Program-made: the position numbers and the translations under genes | The notes under the pieces: model-generated | What the model saw: only the letters and a program-made list of their open reading frames with translations | Database searches by the model: none | What the model was told of the DNA's origin: nothing | NCBI GenBank assembly: GCA_043497085.1 | Contig: JBIEKI010000016.1 | Origin: Thalassobacillus sp043497085 | GTDB lineage: Bacteria; Bacillota; Bacilli; Bacillales; Halobacillaceae | DNA length: 64,000 bases | Reading direction: 5' to 3' (one strand) | Part shown: piece after piece, positions 25,372 through 34,708 of the stretch | Position numbering within the stretch: the first letter of the stretch is position 1 | How the letters are laid out: each line of letters opens with the position of its first letter

Positions 25372-27039
25372 ATGAAGTTTGTTAAAAACGATCAAACCGC
25401 TGTTTTTGCACTGGGCGGTTTAGGTGAAATCGGGAAGAACACATACGGAGTCCAATTCCAGGATGAAATCATTCTGATTGATGCGGGTATCAAATTCCCG
25501 GAAGATGAATTGCTTGGAATCGACTATGTCATTCCTGATTATACCTATTTAGTGCAAAACCAGGATAAAATCAAAGGTCTTATCATCACCCACGGACATG
25601 AAGACCATATTGGCGGCATTCCTTATCTTCTACGTGAAATCAATGTGCCAATTTATGCTGGAAAATTAGCGATCGGACTTATCAAGAATAAATTAGATGA
25701 ACACGGATTATTGCGTAATGCAAAGTTGAACATCATTCAGGAAGACGATGTCATCAAATTCCGCAAGACATCCGTATCCTTTTTCCGGACAACACACAGT
25801 ATCCCGGATTCATTCGGAGTAGTAGTCAAAACTCCTCCAGGGAACATTGTGCATACCGGTGATTTCAAATTTGATTTCACCCCGGTTGGAGAGCCAGCTG
25901 ACCTAGCAAAAATGGCTGAAATCGGAAAAGAAGGCGTTTTAGCATTATTATCGGATAGTACGAATAGTGAAGTCCCAGGTTTTACAAAGTCTGAGAGTGT
26001 CGTCGGACAAAGCATCCAGGATATTTTCAGCCGTGTTAACGGACGTGTGATTTTTGCGACATTCGCTTCAAATATCTACCGTTTGCAGCAAGCGGTAGAA
26101 GCAGCGGTTAAGCATAACCGCAAAGTTGCCGTTTTTGGGCGCAGCATGGAATCGTCCATCCGTATCGGGCAAGAGCTTGGCTATATCCAGGCTCCTAAGG
26201 ATACTTTCATTGATGCGCACCAAATCAACCGTCTTCCAGCACATGAAGTTATGATTCTGTGTACCGGTTCCCAAGGGGAGCCGATGGCAGCTCTATCCCG
26301 TATTGCCAATGGTACACACCGTCAAATTCAAATCATGCCTGGAGATACGGTCGTGTTCTCGTCTTCCCCAATCCCTGGGAACACGCTCAGTGTATCTAAA
26401 ACAATCAATATGCTTTACCGTAACGGAGCAGATGTCATTCACGGCCCATTGAATGATATTCATACTTCCGGACATGGAAGTCAGGAAGAAATGAAATTGA
26501 TGCTTCGTCTGATTCAGCCGAAATACTTTATGCCGATCCACGGTGAATACCGTATGTTGAAAGAACATACGAAGTTGGCACAGCAATGTAATTTGGATCC
26601 AAGTGACTGCTTCGTTATGGATAATGGTGATGTCCTTGCACTCGGTAAAGACAATGCCATGATTGCCGGCAAGATTCCATCCGGCTCCGTCTACGTGGAT
26701 GGAAGTGGTATTGGTGACATCGGAAATATCGTATTACGTGACCGCCGTATCCTTTCTGAAGAAGGTCTGGTTATTGTGGTCGTAAGCATTAATATGAAAG
26801 AGTTCAAGATCGCTTCCGGTCCAGACATCATTTCACGCGGTTTCGTCTATATGCGTGAATCCGAGGATCTTATCAAAGAAGCTCAGAAGCTTGTCTCTAA
26901 TCATGTGGAAAAAGTAATGGAACGTCGTACCACTCAATGGTCCGAGATTAAAAATGAAATCACGGATACCATCGCACCGTTCTTATTCGACAAAACCAAA
27001 CGCCGTCCAATGATCCTTCCGATCATCATGGAGGTTTAA
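25372..27039 (+). CDS. rnjA: Ribonuclease J1
   Basis: A 555-residue metallo-beta-lactamase/beta-CASP ribonuclease, a 5'-3' exonuclease and endonuclease for mRNA turnover and rRNA processing. Zinc ligands are in THGHEDHIGG (about 73-82) and further His/Asp in FRTTHSIPDSFG and HTGDFKFD. The beta-CASP domain has FATFASNIYRLQQA and the C-terminal catalytic His in GHGSQEEMKL and PIHGEYRML. Coupled to rpoY. The start is supported by GGAGAAC. Confidence 0.97.
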   Translation: MKFVKNDQTAVFALGGLGEIGKNTYGVQFQDEIILIDAGIKFPEDELLGIDYVIPDYTYLVQNQDKIKGLIITHGHEDHIGGIPYLLREINVPIYAGKLAIGLIKNKLDEHGLLRNAKLNIIQEDDVIKFRKTSVSFFRTTHSIPDSFGVVVKTPPGNIVHTGDFKFDFTPVGEPADLAKMAEIGKEGVLALLSDSTNSEVPGFTKSESVVGQSIQDIFSRVNGRVIFATFASNIYRLQQAVEAAVKHNRKVAVFGRSMESSIRIGQELGYIQAPKDTFIDAHQINRLPAHEVMILCTGSQGEPMAALSRIANGTHRQIQIMPGDTVVFSSSPIPGNTLSVSKTINMLYRNGADVIHGPLNDIHTSGHGSQEEMKLMLRLIQPKYFMPIHGEYRMLKEHTKLAQQCNLDPSDCFVMDNGDVLALGKDNAMIAGKIPSGSVYVDGSGIGDIGNIVLRDRRILSEEGLVIVVVSINMKEFKIASGPDIISRGFVYMRESEDLIKEAQKLVSNHVEKVMERRTTQWSEIKNEITDTIAPFLFDKTKRRPMILPIIMEV

Positions 27040-27042
27040 TGA

Positions 27043-27074
27043 AAAAGCCCGGACTTAACTGTCCGGGCTTTATT
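27043..27074 (+). terminator. Terminator of rpoY-rnjA
   Basis: The stem AAAGCCCGGAC / GTCCGGGCTTT begins 4 bases after the stop codon. Confidence 0.9.
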
Positions 27075-27080
27075 ATATGT

Positions 27081-27124
27081 TATAGAAAAGGAGCCAGCTT
27101 CATGAGCTGAGCTCCTTTTCTATA
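27081..27124 (-). terminator. Terminator of the pyruvate-oxidase-like gene
   Basis: The 14-bp stem TATAGAAAAGGAGC / GCTCCTTTTCTATA. Its 3' side is T-rich on the minus strand. Confidence 0.72.
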
Positions 27125-27227
27125 GTTAAAAGTATCAGGCAGATAAACTTCTTCCCTAACTGTAGAATAGGGATAATTCACCAGTAGATTTATCTCCATC
27201 TAAGCTCGTACTAAACGTTCGCTATCG

Positions 27228-28955
27228 TTAGGATAGACGATCAATAGTTTTCTTCATATCAGGCAGCTCGATTTTCCCACTGTCGAAGAATTCTTTTATC
27301 AAAAATTTGCTGTAATTGACAGCCTGAGTGTAATTGATATGGCCTGGCAACGGCGCCTGCTCTTCAATGACAACATCAATGATGGCAGGTTTGTTACTGG
27401 CAAAGGCTCGACTCATACTGCTTTCCAAGTCTTCATACTTCTCTACGCGGTATCCTTCTCCACCGCATGATTCTGCAAACTTGGCAAAGTCCATTTCCCC
27501 AAGATCTGTTTGATACGTCTGGTGCCCCATTTGCTGCTGCTCATATTTAATCATACCAATTGATTTGTTGTTCAAGATAATCACTTTGACTGGCAGATCA
27601 TATTTTACAGCTGTGACAAAGTCTTGAGAAACCATGGTAAAGCCGCCATCACCGCAAATGGCAATCGCCTGTCTGTCTGGATACGCAAGCTGAGCCGCAA
27701 TAGCTCCTGGCAGACCGCTCCCCATGGTAGCCAGCCAGCCGGATATGATGAAGTCCTGTTGTAATAAGGGTAAAAATCGTGTCACCCATACCGTTACATT
27801 TCCTACATCACAAGAAATGACCGCGTTCTTTTCCATTACTTGTTCCAGCTGGTACATGACTTGCGGGGCATGCATTGGATTTTGTTCCAGCTTTTTTTCT
27901 TCAAGCAGCTTGGTATGCCATTCTTTCATTTTTCCTTGATACTCTTTTAAAAAGGAATCGTCCTTCTTTTCACTCATATGGGAAGTCAGGTAAGCAAGTG
28001 TTTCCTTTGCATCCCCTGCCAGCCCTACCTCAACTGGATACATTTTTCCAAGATTTTCAGGCTTATTATCAATCTGAATCGCTTTTACGCCATCCGGTAG
28101 AAAATCGCGGTATGGGAACTGCGTACCGATCAAAACAATTAAATCCGCGTCCATCATAGCGTGATAAGCTGGCTTGGTGCCGATTTGTCCGTGCTGCCCA
28201 AGACAAAGCGGATGTTGATCCGGGATGACACCTTTAGCTAACAAGCTGAGAATGATTGGTGCTTTGATATGTTCGGCAAATGACACCAGCTCCTCACTTG
28301 CATTCTTCACACCTTTTCCTGCTAAAATAATTGGCTTTTTCGCATCATCAAGTAGTGACCTTGCTTCTTTCAATGATTTTTCTGAAGGGAAAACTTCAGG
28401 ACGGTAATAACCTTGTGAAGTAAGTCTGCTATCATTATTGAATTTTTTCGCGAAGAGGTCATCCGGCACAATCAGTACAGAAACCCCTTTTTTCACATAA
28501 GCTTCCCGGATCGCTTGATTCAACAGGTCAGGGAGCTGTGCTTCAGTTGCTGCACGTTTGTTAAAGACGGCGACATCATCAAACATACGCTCTAAATTGA
28601 TTTCCTGAAAGGCATCCGTTCCGATTTCTTCGCTGTGCACCTGTCCTACAATCGCCAGTACAGGAGCTCTGTCTGCTTTGGCGTCATAAAGACCATTCAT
28701 CAGATGGACTGCACCGGGTCCTGCAATTGACATACATACACCAATCTTCCCGGTGAGCTTCGCATAGGAAGCTGCTGCAAGAGCCCCTACTTCTTCATGA
28801 CGAACCTGTATGAATTTCAACTTCTCTTCCTGCTTTCTTAGATCGTCGATCAATTCATTGATCGAATCGCCGGGCATTCCGTAAACATGGTTTATACCCC
28901 AATCTAATAACATCTCGGTCATTACGGTACCTGTTCGTTTCTCTAACAATGCCAT
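27228..28955 (-). CDS. Pyruvate oxidase-like thiamine enzyme (YdaP/CidC type)
   Basis: A 575-residue TPP-dependent enzyme. N-terminal domain: GINHVYGMPGDSINELID and the catalytic Glu in VRHEEVGALAAASYAKLTG. Middle FAD/Rossmann-like domain: PIILAGKGVKNASEELV. C-terminal TPP domain: CGDGGFTMVSQDFVTAVKYD with the later NNKSIGMIKYE. This fits pyruvate oxidase, which makes acetate or acetyl-phosphate, rather than acetolactate synthase. ATG at 28955 or 28958 after AAGAGGAAGG is the likely start; the frame continues to 28985. Its substrate pyruvate is shared with PDH and IlvB in this window. Confidence 0.86.
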   Translation of the reverse strand: MALLEKRTGTVMTEMLLDWGINHVYGMPGDSINELIDDLRKQEEKLKFIQVRHEEVGALAAASYAKLTGKIGVCMSIAGPGAVHLMNGLYDAKADRAPVLAIVGQVHSEEIGTDAFQEINLERMFDDVAVFNKRAATEAQLPDLLNQAIREAYVKKGVSVLIVPDDLFAKKFNNDSRLTSQGYYRPEVFPSEKSLKEARSLLDDAKKPIILAGKGVKNASEELVSFAEHIKAPIILSLLAKGVIPDQHPLCLGQHGQIGTKPAYHAMMDADLIVLIGTQFPYRDFLPDGVKAIQIDNKPENLGKMYPVEVGLAGDAKETLAYLTSHMSEKKDDSFLKEYQGKMKEWHTKLLEEKKLEQNPMHAPQVMYQLEQVMEKNAVISCDVGNVTVWVTRFLPLLQQDFIISGWLATMGSGLPGAIAAQLAYPDRQAIAICGDGGFTMVSQDFVTAVKYDLPVKVIILNNKSIGMIKYEQQQMGHQTYQTDLGEMDFAKFAESCGGEGYRVEKYEDLESSMSRAFASNKPAIIDVVIEEQAPLPGHINYTQAVNYSKFLIKEFFDSGKIELPDMKKTIDRLS

Positions 28956-29044
28956 CATCCTTCCTCTTGAAAATCTCTCATACAATGGAGTATTTCCCTA
29001 AACAAGAAAAGCAAACCTAAGGTTATAATTTCCCTGAAACGAAC

Positions 29045-29174
29045 AAAAGCGCAAGCGCCTTGCTCACCCCCGACAAGCTTAAGACAAGCCTCGGCGTGAC
29101 GTTTTTTTGTCACAGAGAGGATTGACTTAAGACCTCGAGGGGGTAGGCGCTGGAGCTGGATGACACCCACTACC
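29045..29174. repeat. bcr1-like palindromic repeat, copy 3
   Basis: A full-length copy, AAAAGCGCAAGCGCCTTGCT to ACACCCACTACC, nearly identical to 8070-8200. Its ends AGCGCAAGCGCC and GGCGCTGGAGCT are complementary. Confidence 0.85.
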
Positions 29175-29219
29175 GAAAGTTATCCTCAAAAAGAAAACTT
29201 TATAATTTCCTAGCCAAAC

Positions 29220-29255
29220 AAAAAAAGAACAGCTGAGCTTCATGCTCAGCTGTTC
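29220..29255 (-). terminator. Terminator of ktrC
   Basis: The stem GAACAGCTGAGC / GCTCAGCTGTTC is followed by a T-run on the minus strand. Confidence 0.9.
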
Positions 29256-29265
29256 GATAATTTAA

Positions 29266-29934
29266 TCAATCATCTTCTACCACAAGATTTTTCTCGAAGC
29301 GGGAGATGTCTTTGTCTGCGCCGATGACAATCAAGATGTCGCCCTCCTGGATCATTTCGGTAGCCATTGGAGAAACGATGACATCTTTCTGACGCTTGAT
29401 GGCGACCACGTTACATCCATACTGGGCACGGATGTCGAGATCGACGAGTGATTGTCCGCTCATCTTACTTCCTGCTTTAACCTCGACCACACTGTGATCG
29501 TCGGAGAGCTCAATGTAATCTAATATATTATTGGACATGATATTGTGAGCAATTCGTTTACCCATGTCACGTTCGGGATGGATGACATGGTCTGCACCGA
29601 TTTTGCTTAGTATTTTTTCATGGTAATCATTTTGAGCTTTCACGGTTATTTTTTTAATTCCGAGCTCTTCTAATATGACAGTGGTCAACAGACTCGCCTG
29701 GATATTGTCACCAATGGCAACGATGACATGATCGATGTTCCGAATTCCAAGTTCCCTTAACACTGTTTCGTCCGTGGAGTCGGCAATAACAGCATGAGAA
29801 GCGATTTCTTTGTACTCATTGACCTTATCTTCATCCAGGTCGATCGCTAATACCTCCAGCCCCTCCTGGCTCAATTCCCGGCAGATACTTCCGCCAAAAC
29901 GGCCCAAACCTATGACTGCATATTCCTTTTTCAT
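29266..29934 (-). CDS. ktrC: Potassium channel regulatory subunit KtrC (RCK protein)
   Basis: A 222-residue cytosolic ring-forming subunit that gates a KtrB/KtrD-type potassium channel. It has the RCK_N Rossmann motif VIGLGRFGGSICREL, acidic ribose ligand AIDLDEDKV, and a C-terminal RCK_C domain at about 140-222. In B. subtilis KtrC binds ATP/ADP and c-di-AMP. ATG at 29934 follows GGAGGAT by 6 bases; the open frame upstream is not coding. No membrane subunit gene is adjacent, as in B. subtilis where ktrC is also separate from ktrD. Confidence 0.93.
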   Translation of the reverse strand: MKKEYAVIGLGRFGGSICRELSQEGLEVLAIDLDEDKVNEYKEIASHAVIADSTDETVLRELGIRNIDHVIVAIGDNIQASLLTTVILEELGIKKITVKAQNDYHEKILSKIGADHVIHPERDMGKRIAHNIMSNNILDYIELSDDHSVVEVKAGSKMSGQSLVDLDIRAQYGCNVVAIKRQKDVIVSPMATEMIQEGDILIVIGADKDISRFEKNLVVEDD

Positions 29935-30009
29935 CTTAAATCCTCCATTTTTGCTGACATCAGATAGATGTAATTTTATCATAATTCCGCCTTACGTACG
30001 ACATAAAAC

Positions 30010-30041
30010 AAAAGCGCAAGCGCTGGTGCTGAATGCAGCCC
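30010..30041. repeat. bcr1-like repeat, internally deleted mini-copy
   Basis: AAAAGCGCAAGCGC is joined directly to TGGTGCTGAATGCAGCCC, which resembles the right end of the full copies. About 100 bp of interior are missing. Confidence 0.6.
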
Positions 30042-30072
30042 GCTATACAGCATCATTTCAGGTTATATACAT

Positions 30073-30107
30073 TAAAAAACAGCCCCCCGCTTGTTTGGGA
30101 GGCTGTA
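30073..30107 (-). terminator. Terminator of cydAB
   Basis: ACAGCC...GGCTGT stem with a T-run on the minus strand just after cydB. Confidence 0.82.
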
Positions 30108-30112
30108 CGTGT

Positions 30113-31126
30113 TTATTTTTTTCCTTTTACATAATCGGCATCAAACAGGAACATCCTCATCAACAATACAAGCGATGGGATAAGAAGGAACAATCCTGCA
30201 ATGAAGGCGATGACCAGCGCAAGCCCCATGGCGTCATTGACCACACCTTCTGACAGGGTCACATAAGGATAAAGCAGGTAAGGTAAATGGGAAGCTCCAT
30301 AACCGAAAAAGGCAGTCAGGAATTGAAACATAACCGCTATGAAAGCCCAACCATAGTACTTCCCTTGATAGATTAAATAGATAGCGATCATGAAAAACCC
30401 TACAGACAGCCCGAATACCCACCATAATTCCATCATGCGATTAAAGTGCTCCTGGTTATGCTGACTCATCGCAATGAATGTCGTCAAACTCGCAATGATC
30501 GTGGGTGAACTCCAAAATAATGCGTATTTCCGAACTAAATCCAATGCTCCCCTGTCATCAGCACGGTGTGCGTAAAAGCTTAAGAATGCCGAGCTGATAT
30601 AGAGTACAGATACGATCGCTAGAAATACGACACTCCAGGAATAAGGGCTTTTCAATAGTGCCCCGGTAAGGAGATGGACTCCCTCTGACGTTTCCTCAAT
30701 GAAGCCTCCCTCGGAAATAGTAAGTGCAGTGGACAACGAAGCAGGGATCAGCAAGCCGGTCGCACCATACAGAAACAAGTACACACTGCTTTGTTTTGAA
30801 CCGTAATTTTCAAAAGCGTAAAAGGAGCCACGGATAGCAATCAATACGATTGCGATACTTCCCGGCACCAGCAAGGTTTGCCCGAAATAATAAGCCGAAT
30901 CCGGGAAGAAACCAACCAGACCGACGAAGAAGAAGACGAAAAAGACATTAGTCACTTCCCAAACCGGTGACAAATAACGAGATATCAATTTGTTAACCAA
31001 GTGGTCTTTTTTCGTGACTTTTGCATAATAAGCAAAGAATCCTGCCCCGAAGTCGATAGAGGCTACGATTAAATACCCGTATAAAAAGATCCACAAGACA
31101 GTTATTCCTATCAGTTCGTATGCCAT
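30113..31126 (-). CDS. cydB: Cytochrome bd quinol oxidase subunit II
   Basis: A 337-residue membrane protein with about eight to nine helices. It starts ELIGITVLWIFLYGYLIVAS and has the family GLVGFFPDSAYYFGQ and SSAFLSFYAHRADDRG segments. It pairs with CydA to reduce oxygen to water with quinol. Its ATG overlaps the cydA stop (TGATG), so translation is coupled. Confidence 0.93.
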   Translation of the reverse strand: MAYELIGITVLWIFLYGYLIVASIDFGAGFFAYYAKVTKKDHLVNKLISRYLSPVWEVTNVFFVFFFVGLVGFFPDSAYYFGQTLLVPGSIAIVLIAIRGSFYAFENYGSKQSSVYLFLYGATGLLIPASLSTALTISEGGFIEETSEGVHLLTGALLKSPYSWSVVFLAIVSVLYISSAFLSFYAHRADDRGALDLVRKYALFWSSPTIIASLTTFIAMSQHNQEHFNRMMELWWVFGLSVGFFMIAIYLIYQGKYYGWAFIAVMFQFLTAFFGYGASHLPYLLYPYVTLSEGVVNDAMGLALVIAFIAGLFLLIPSLVLLMRMFLFDADYVKGKK

Positions 31127-32481
31127 CAGCGCTCCTCCCCTTCAGTTTTAAAATCTGGATAGTGCCGTTCCAGTTCTGATTCCGCCGGGTTGTTCTTAAA
31201 TAATTTGCGCAGCACAGTGATGACACCTATTCCTAAAACAGTATACAAGAGAATGAATAACAACAGCATCCAGCCGACATTAGGAGATGTCGTGGCGCCT
31301 TCTGCCACTTTCATGTATCCCCGCAGAATCCATGGCTGCCGGCCTACCTCAGCATAGATCCAGCCGAATTCGATCGCCAGCATCGCCAAGGGTCCATTGA
31401 GGAAAATCAGCCACAGCAGAAATTTATTGTTTTCATTCCATTTTTTTATTTTAGCAACGATTAAATACAATAATGAAACGCCCAAGGAGTAAAAACCGAT
31501 CAGAACCATCAGGTCGAACATATAGTGGACCCAAAATGGTGCGATTTCATCTTCAGGAAACTGATCCAAACCGACTACTTCTCCATTAAAATCACCCGTA
31601 GCTAAAAAACTTAACGCGTTGGGCAGCCGGAGGGCATTTTCCACTTCATTCACTTCATTCAGACGGCCGAACAGAATCAGGTCAGCCCCCTCTTCCGTTT
31701 CAAAGTGCCATTCGGCAACGGCCAGTTTTTCCGGCTGCTCATGAGCCAGGAATTTAGCGGATAAGTCACCGGCCACCGCTGTCAGCAAGGCGAAAATGAA
31801 AATCGAACCTACCGTGAGTTTTAGTGCCTTCTTATGGTAATCGCTATTTTTATTTCTGATGATATAAAAAGCTGTAATCGCAGCGAGAATAGCTGCGGAA
31901 GTTAAATGAGCAGTGGAAAGCACATGGAATACTTTTGTAGGTGTCGCCGGGTTGAACATGGCGACAAGCGGCTGGACATTAACGAGCGCCCCATCCTTGA
32001 CTTCGAATCCTTGCGGCGTATTCATGAATGCATTCACTGTAGTGATGAAAAATGCGGACATCCCGGCTCCGATAACCACCGGAATCGATAATAACCAGTG
32101 ATAAATCGGATTTTTGAATCTGTCCCAGGTATATAAGTATGCACCTAAAAAGATTGCTTCAAAAAAGAATGCGAATGTTTCCAGGAACAACGGCAAACTG
32201 ATGACATTTCCCGCCACTTGCATGAAGCTTGGCCATAATAAAGATAATTGCAATCCAATAGCCGTACCCGTCACAACCCCGACTGCAACAAGGATGATGA
32301 ATCCTCTCGTCCATCGACGGGCCAATAATGTATAGTTGGGATCTTTCTTTTTAATTCCCATAAACTCCGCGATGGATATCATCAATGGGACCCCTACTCC
32401 AATAGTGGCAAAAATGATGTGAAATCCAAGCGTCAACGAAGTCAATAACCTGCTTAGCATAACATTATCTAATTCAAACAA
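31126..32481 (-). CDS. cydA: Cytochrome bd quinol oxidase subunit I
   Basis: A 451-residue membrane protein carrying hemes b558, b595 and d. Heme-ligand regions are visible: LGFHIIFATIGVG (His19 type), the RRWTRGFIILVAVGVVTGT helix, FFFEAIFLGAYLYTWDRF, and the GRQPW loop in YAEVGRQPWILRGYM. The quinol loop is short, as in YthA/CioA-type oxidases. TTG at 32481 is the probable start because GGGGAGGG lies 7 bases upstream; the ATG at 32505 precedes this ribosome site. Confidence 0.92.
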   Translation of the reverse strand: MFELDNVMLSRLLTSLTLGFHIIFATIGVGVPLMISIAEFMGIKKKDPNYTLLARRWTRGFIILVAVGVVTGTAIGLQLSLLWPSFMQVAGNVISLPLFLETFAFFFEAIFLGAYLYTWDRFKNPIYHWLLSIPVVIGAGMSAFFITTVNAFMNTPQGFEVKDGALVNVQPLVAMFNPATPTKVFHVLSTAHLTSAAILAAITAFYIIRNKNSDYHKKALKLTVGSIFIFALLTAVAGDLSAKFLAHEQPEKLAVAEWHFETEEGADLILFGRLNEVNEVENALRLPNALSFLATGDFNGEVVGLDQFPEDEIAPFWVHYMFDLMVLIGFYSLGVSLLYLIVAKIKKWNENNKFLLWLIFLNGPLAMLAIEFGWIYAEVGRQPWILRGYMKVAEGATTSPNVGWMLLLFILLYTVLGIGVITVLRKLFKNNPAESELERHYPDFKTEGEER

Positions 32482-32596
32482 ACATGTTCCCTCCCCATGT
32501 AACAATAAGTACCTTTCTATGGTTACTCTACCCTAAAAATACTAAGACTAGTATAATACGTGAAATCGTTTTAATTTCATTAAAATAACGACTATT

Positions 32597-32614
32597 TTGT
32601 GACAAACTTCACAT
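32597..32614. promoter_or_regulatory. Rex operator candidate upstream of cydAB
   Basis: TTGTGAC-AAAC-TTCACAT matches the Rex consensus TTGTGAA-N4-TTCACAA at 12 of 14 positions, about 115 bp before cydA. Rex is the NADH-sensing repressor known to control cydABCD in B. subtilis. Confidence 0.7.
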
Positions 32615-32795
32615 ACTTGCTGGTAATTTTATCTTATAATAAATAATTAGTGTTTGTCTAAAGAAAAACTTCAGACATAGAAATTAGTGGGGTTATTAAA
32701 TGTCCAAGTTAAGATAGCCTAGATGTTATTCCATAAAATAAAAAGAAACAAAACCAATGTTCCACAAACGGTGCTTTATTTTAACAAGACCATGC

Positions 32796-32834
32796 AAAAA
32801 AAACGCCTGGATATCAAGATCCAAGCGTTTTTTA
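32796..32834 (-). terminator. Terminator of the ABC exporter operon
   Basis: Stem AAAACGCCTGGAT / ATCCAAGCGTTTT with long T-run on the minus strand. Apart from this and the Rex site I see nothing definite in 32482-32841. Confidence 0.85.
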
Positions 32835-32841
32835 GCTATTA

Positions 32842-34686
32842 CTATATGGCGTCGAGCATCTGGAATTGTGTCTTCACTAAGTCGTAATATTCCCCTTTTT
32901 GTTCCATCAGTTCATCATGACTTCCTTGTTCCAGAATTTTACCATGCTCAAGAACGATGATGTTATCCGCTTCCCGAATCGTAGAAAGACGGTGTGCGAT
33001 GATGATCGCCGTCCTTCCTTTCAACAACCTGCGAAGTGCCGACTGAATTTTTACCTCGGTTTCTGTGTCGATGCTTGCTGTTGCTTCATCTAAGATAAGA
33101 ATTCGAGGATCTGCAAGCAAGGCGCGTGCGAATGACAGCAATTGCCGTTCTCCTGCTGAAAGGACGTTCCCCCGCTCTTCCACTTCGGTTTGATAGCCCT
33201 CGGAAAGCCTTTGAATAAATTCATCTGCACCAACAACCTTCGCCGCTTCAATGACGTCCTCATCGCTCGCATCCGGACGGCCGAACCGGATATTCTCCAT
33301 GATGGTGCCGGAAAAAATGAAGGTATCCTGAAGGACGACACTGATTTGCTGACGGACACTGTCAATGGTCACATCACGTAAATCGGTTCCATCGATTTTC
33401 ACAGCACCTTTGGTAGGGTCATAGAAACGACTGATAAGGTTAGCAATTGTGGACTTACCTGAACCAGTATGACCGACCAGTGCAACTGTCTGCCCTTGCT
33501 TCATCTCCAGTGATATTTCATGTAGCGCAATCCTTTTTTCATCATAAGAAAACTGAACGCGATCGAATTCAATATGGCCTTTGATTTGCTCTAAACGTTT
33601 CGCATCAGGCTTCTCAGCCACGTTCGGCTGCTCGTCGAGAAATTCGAAAATTCGCTCCGATGCCGCCATGGCCATCAATAGCTGGTTATACATCTGTCCG
33701 AGACGTGATATCGGCTCCCAGAACATTCCCAGGAAAAATGCAAAGGAGACGAAGGTACCAATTTCAATTCCTCCATTCGCAGGGCCCTGAATAATCAGCC
33801 ACGCACCATAAGAGATAAGGATGACCGTACCGATTGCATTACTCATCTCAACAAATGGACGGAACATGGCACTTTTTTTCGTAGCATTCCTCCACGCTTC
33901 AAAACTATCGGTATTGACGCCATCAAAGAACTCAGCGTTTTCTTTTTCCTGTGAAAACGACTGGGTGATACGAATGCCCTGGATGCTTTCATTCAAATGG
34001 GAATTCAAGCGGGATTGCTGGATCCTTACCCGCTGCCAGGAACGGCGGATATTCCGACGAAGTTTAGTAGAAATATAGAACATGATCGGCAGGATGACCA
34101 TGATGGCCAGTGCAAGCTTTGGACTAAGCACAAACAAAATGATGATGATGCCCAGTAAGGTCACGATGTCCATCAACAGATTGATGATTCCATTCGTGAA
34201 CAGCTCCTGCAAAGAATTGATGTCATTCATGATTCGGACTAAAATCGAACCGGCTGACCGTGAGTCAAAAAACCGGTGGGATAGTCGCTGGACATGGGAA
34301 AATAAATGCTGACGCAGATCATAAATGACATTCTGCCCCAGGATATTCACCCATTTGATCCGGAACACGTTGCCGAGATAACTGAATAAGTAAAGGATGC
34401 CGATCCCAACAACCAGTTGGATCAGCATATTGACATCCTGATTGGCGATGGCAATATCGATGGCTACTTTACCGATTAAGATCGGTACCACCAACCGGAT
34501 AATTGTCGATACCAGCATAGCGATGATTGCTGCCGGCAGTAATGTTTTTGAGTATGGTTTCAAATACTTCAATAACCGGACCATCTGTTCCCAGTTGAAC
34601 GGTTTCTCGATCGCCTGATCAATGGTGTAATGGAACCGGTTTAAGTGTTTATTCTCTTGAGGCTTCGTTTTTTGCCTGCGTGCCAA
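32842..34686 (-). CDS. ABC exporter half-transporter, second subunit (YfiC-like)
   Basis: A 614-residue membrane exporter half: a basic N-terminal tail, six helices at about 40-330, then a nucleotide-binding domain. Walker A is GHTGSGKST and Walker B with catalytic Glu is ILILDEATASID. The signature is LSAGE rather than LSGGQ, and the H-loop is IIAHRLSTI. It starts 22 bases after the first subunit gene and completes a heterodimer like YfiBC or BmrCD. Transported substrate unknown; drugs or lipids are usual. Confidence 0.88.
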   Translation of the reverse strand: MARRQKTKPQENKHLNRFHYTIDQAIEKPFNWEQMVRLLKYLKPYSKTLLPAAIIAMLVSTIIRLVVPILIGKVAIDIAIANQDVNMLIQLVVGIGILYLFSYLGNVFRIKWVNILGQNVIYDLRQHLFSHVQRLSHRFFDSRSAGSILVRIMNDINSLQELFTNGIINLLMDIVTLLGIIIILFVLSPKLALAIMVILPIMFYISTKLRRNIRRSWQRVRIQQSRLNSHLNESIQGIRITQSFSQEKENAEFFDGVNTDSFEAWRNATKKSAMFRPFVEMSNAIGTVILISYGAWLIIQGPANGGIEIGTFVSFAFFLGMFWEPISRLGQMYNQLLMAMAASERIFEFLDEQPNVAEKPDAKRLEQIKGHIEFDRVQFSYDEKRIALHEISLEMKQGQTVALVGHTGSGKSTIANLISRFYDPTKGAVKIDGTDLRDVTIDSVRQQISVVLQDTFIFSGTIMENIRFGRPDASDEDVIEAAKVVGADEFIQRLSEGYQTEVEERGNVLSAGERQLLSFARALLADPRILILDEATASIDTETEVKIQSALRRLLKGRTAIIIAHRLSTIREADNIIVLEHGKILEQGSHDELMEQKGEYYDLVKTQFQMLDAI

Positions 34687-34708
34687 GATGACTCCCCCCT
34701 TTTTTATT

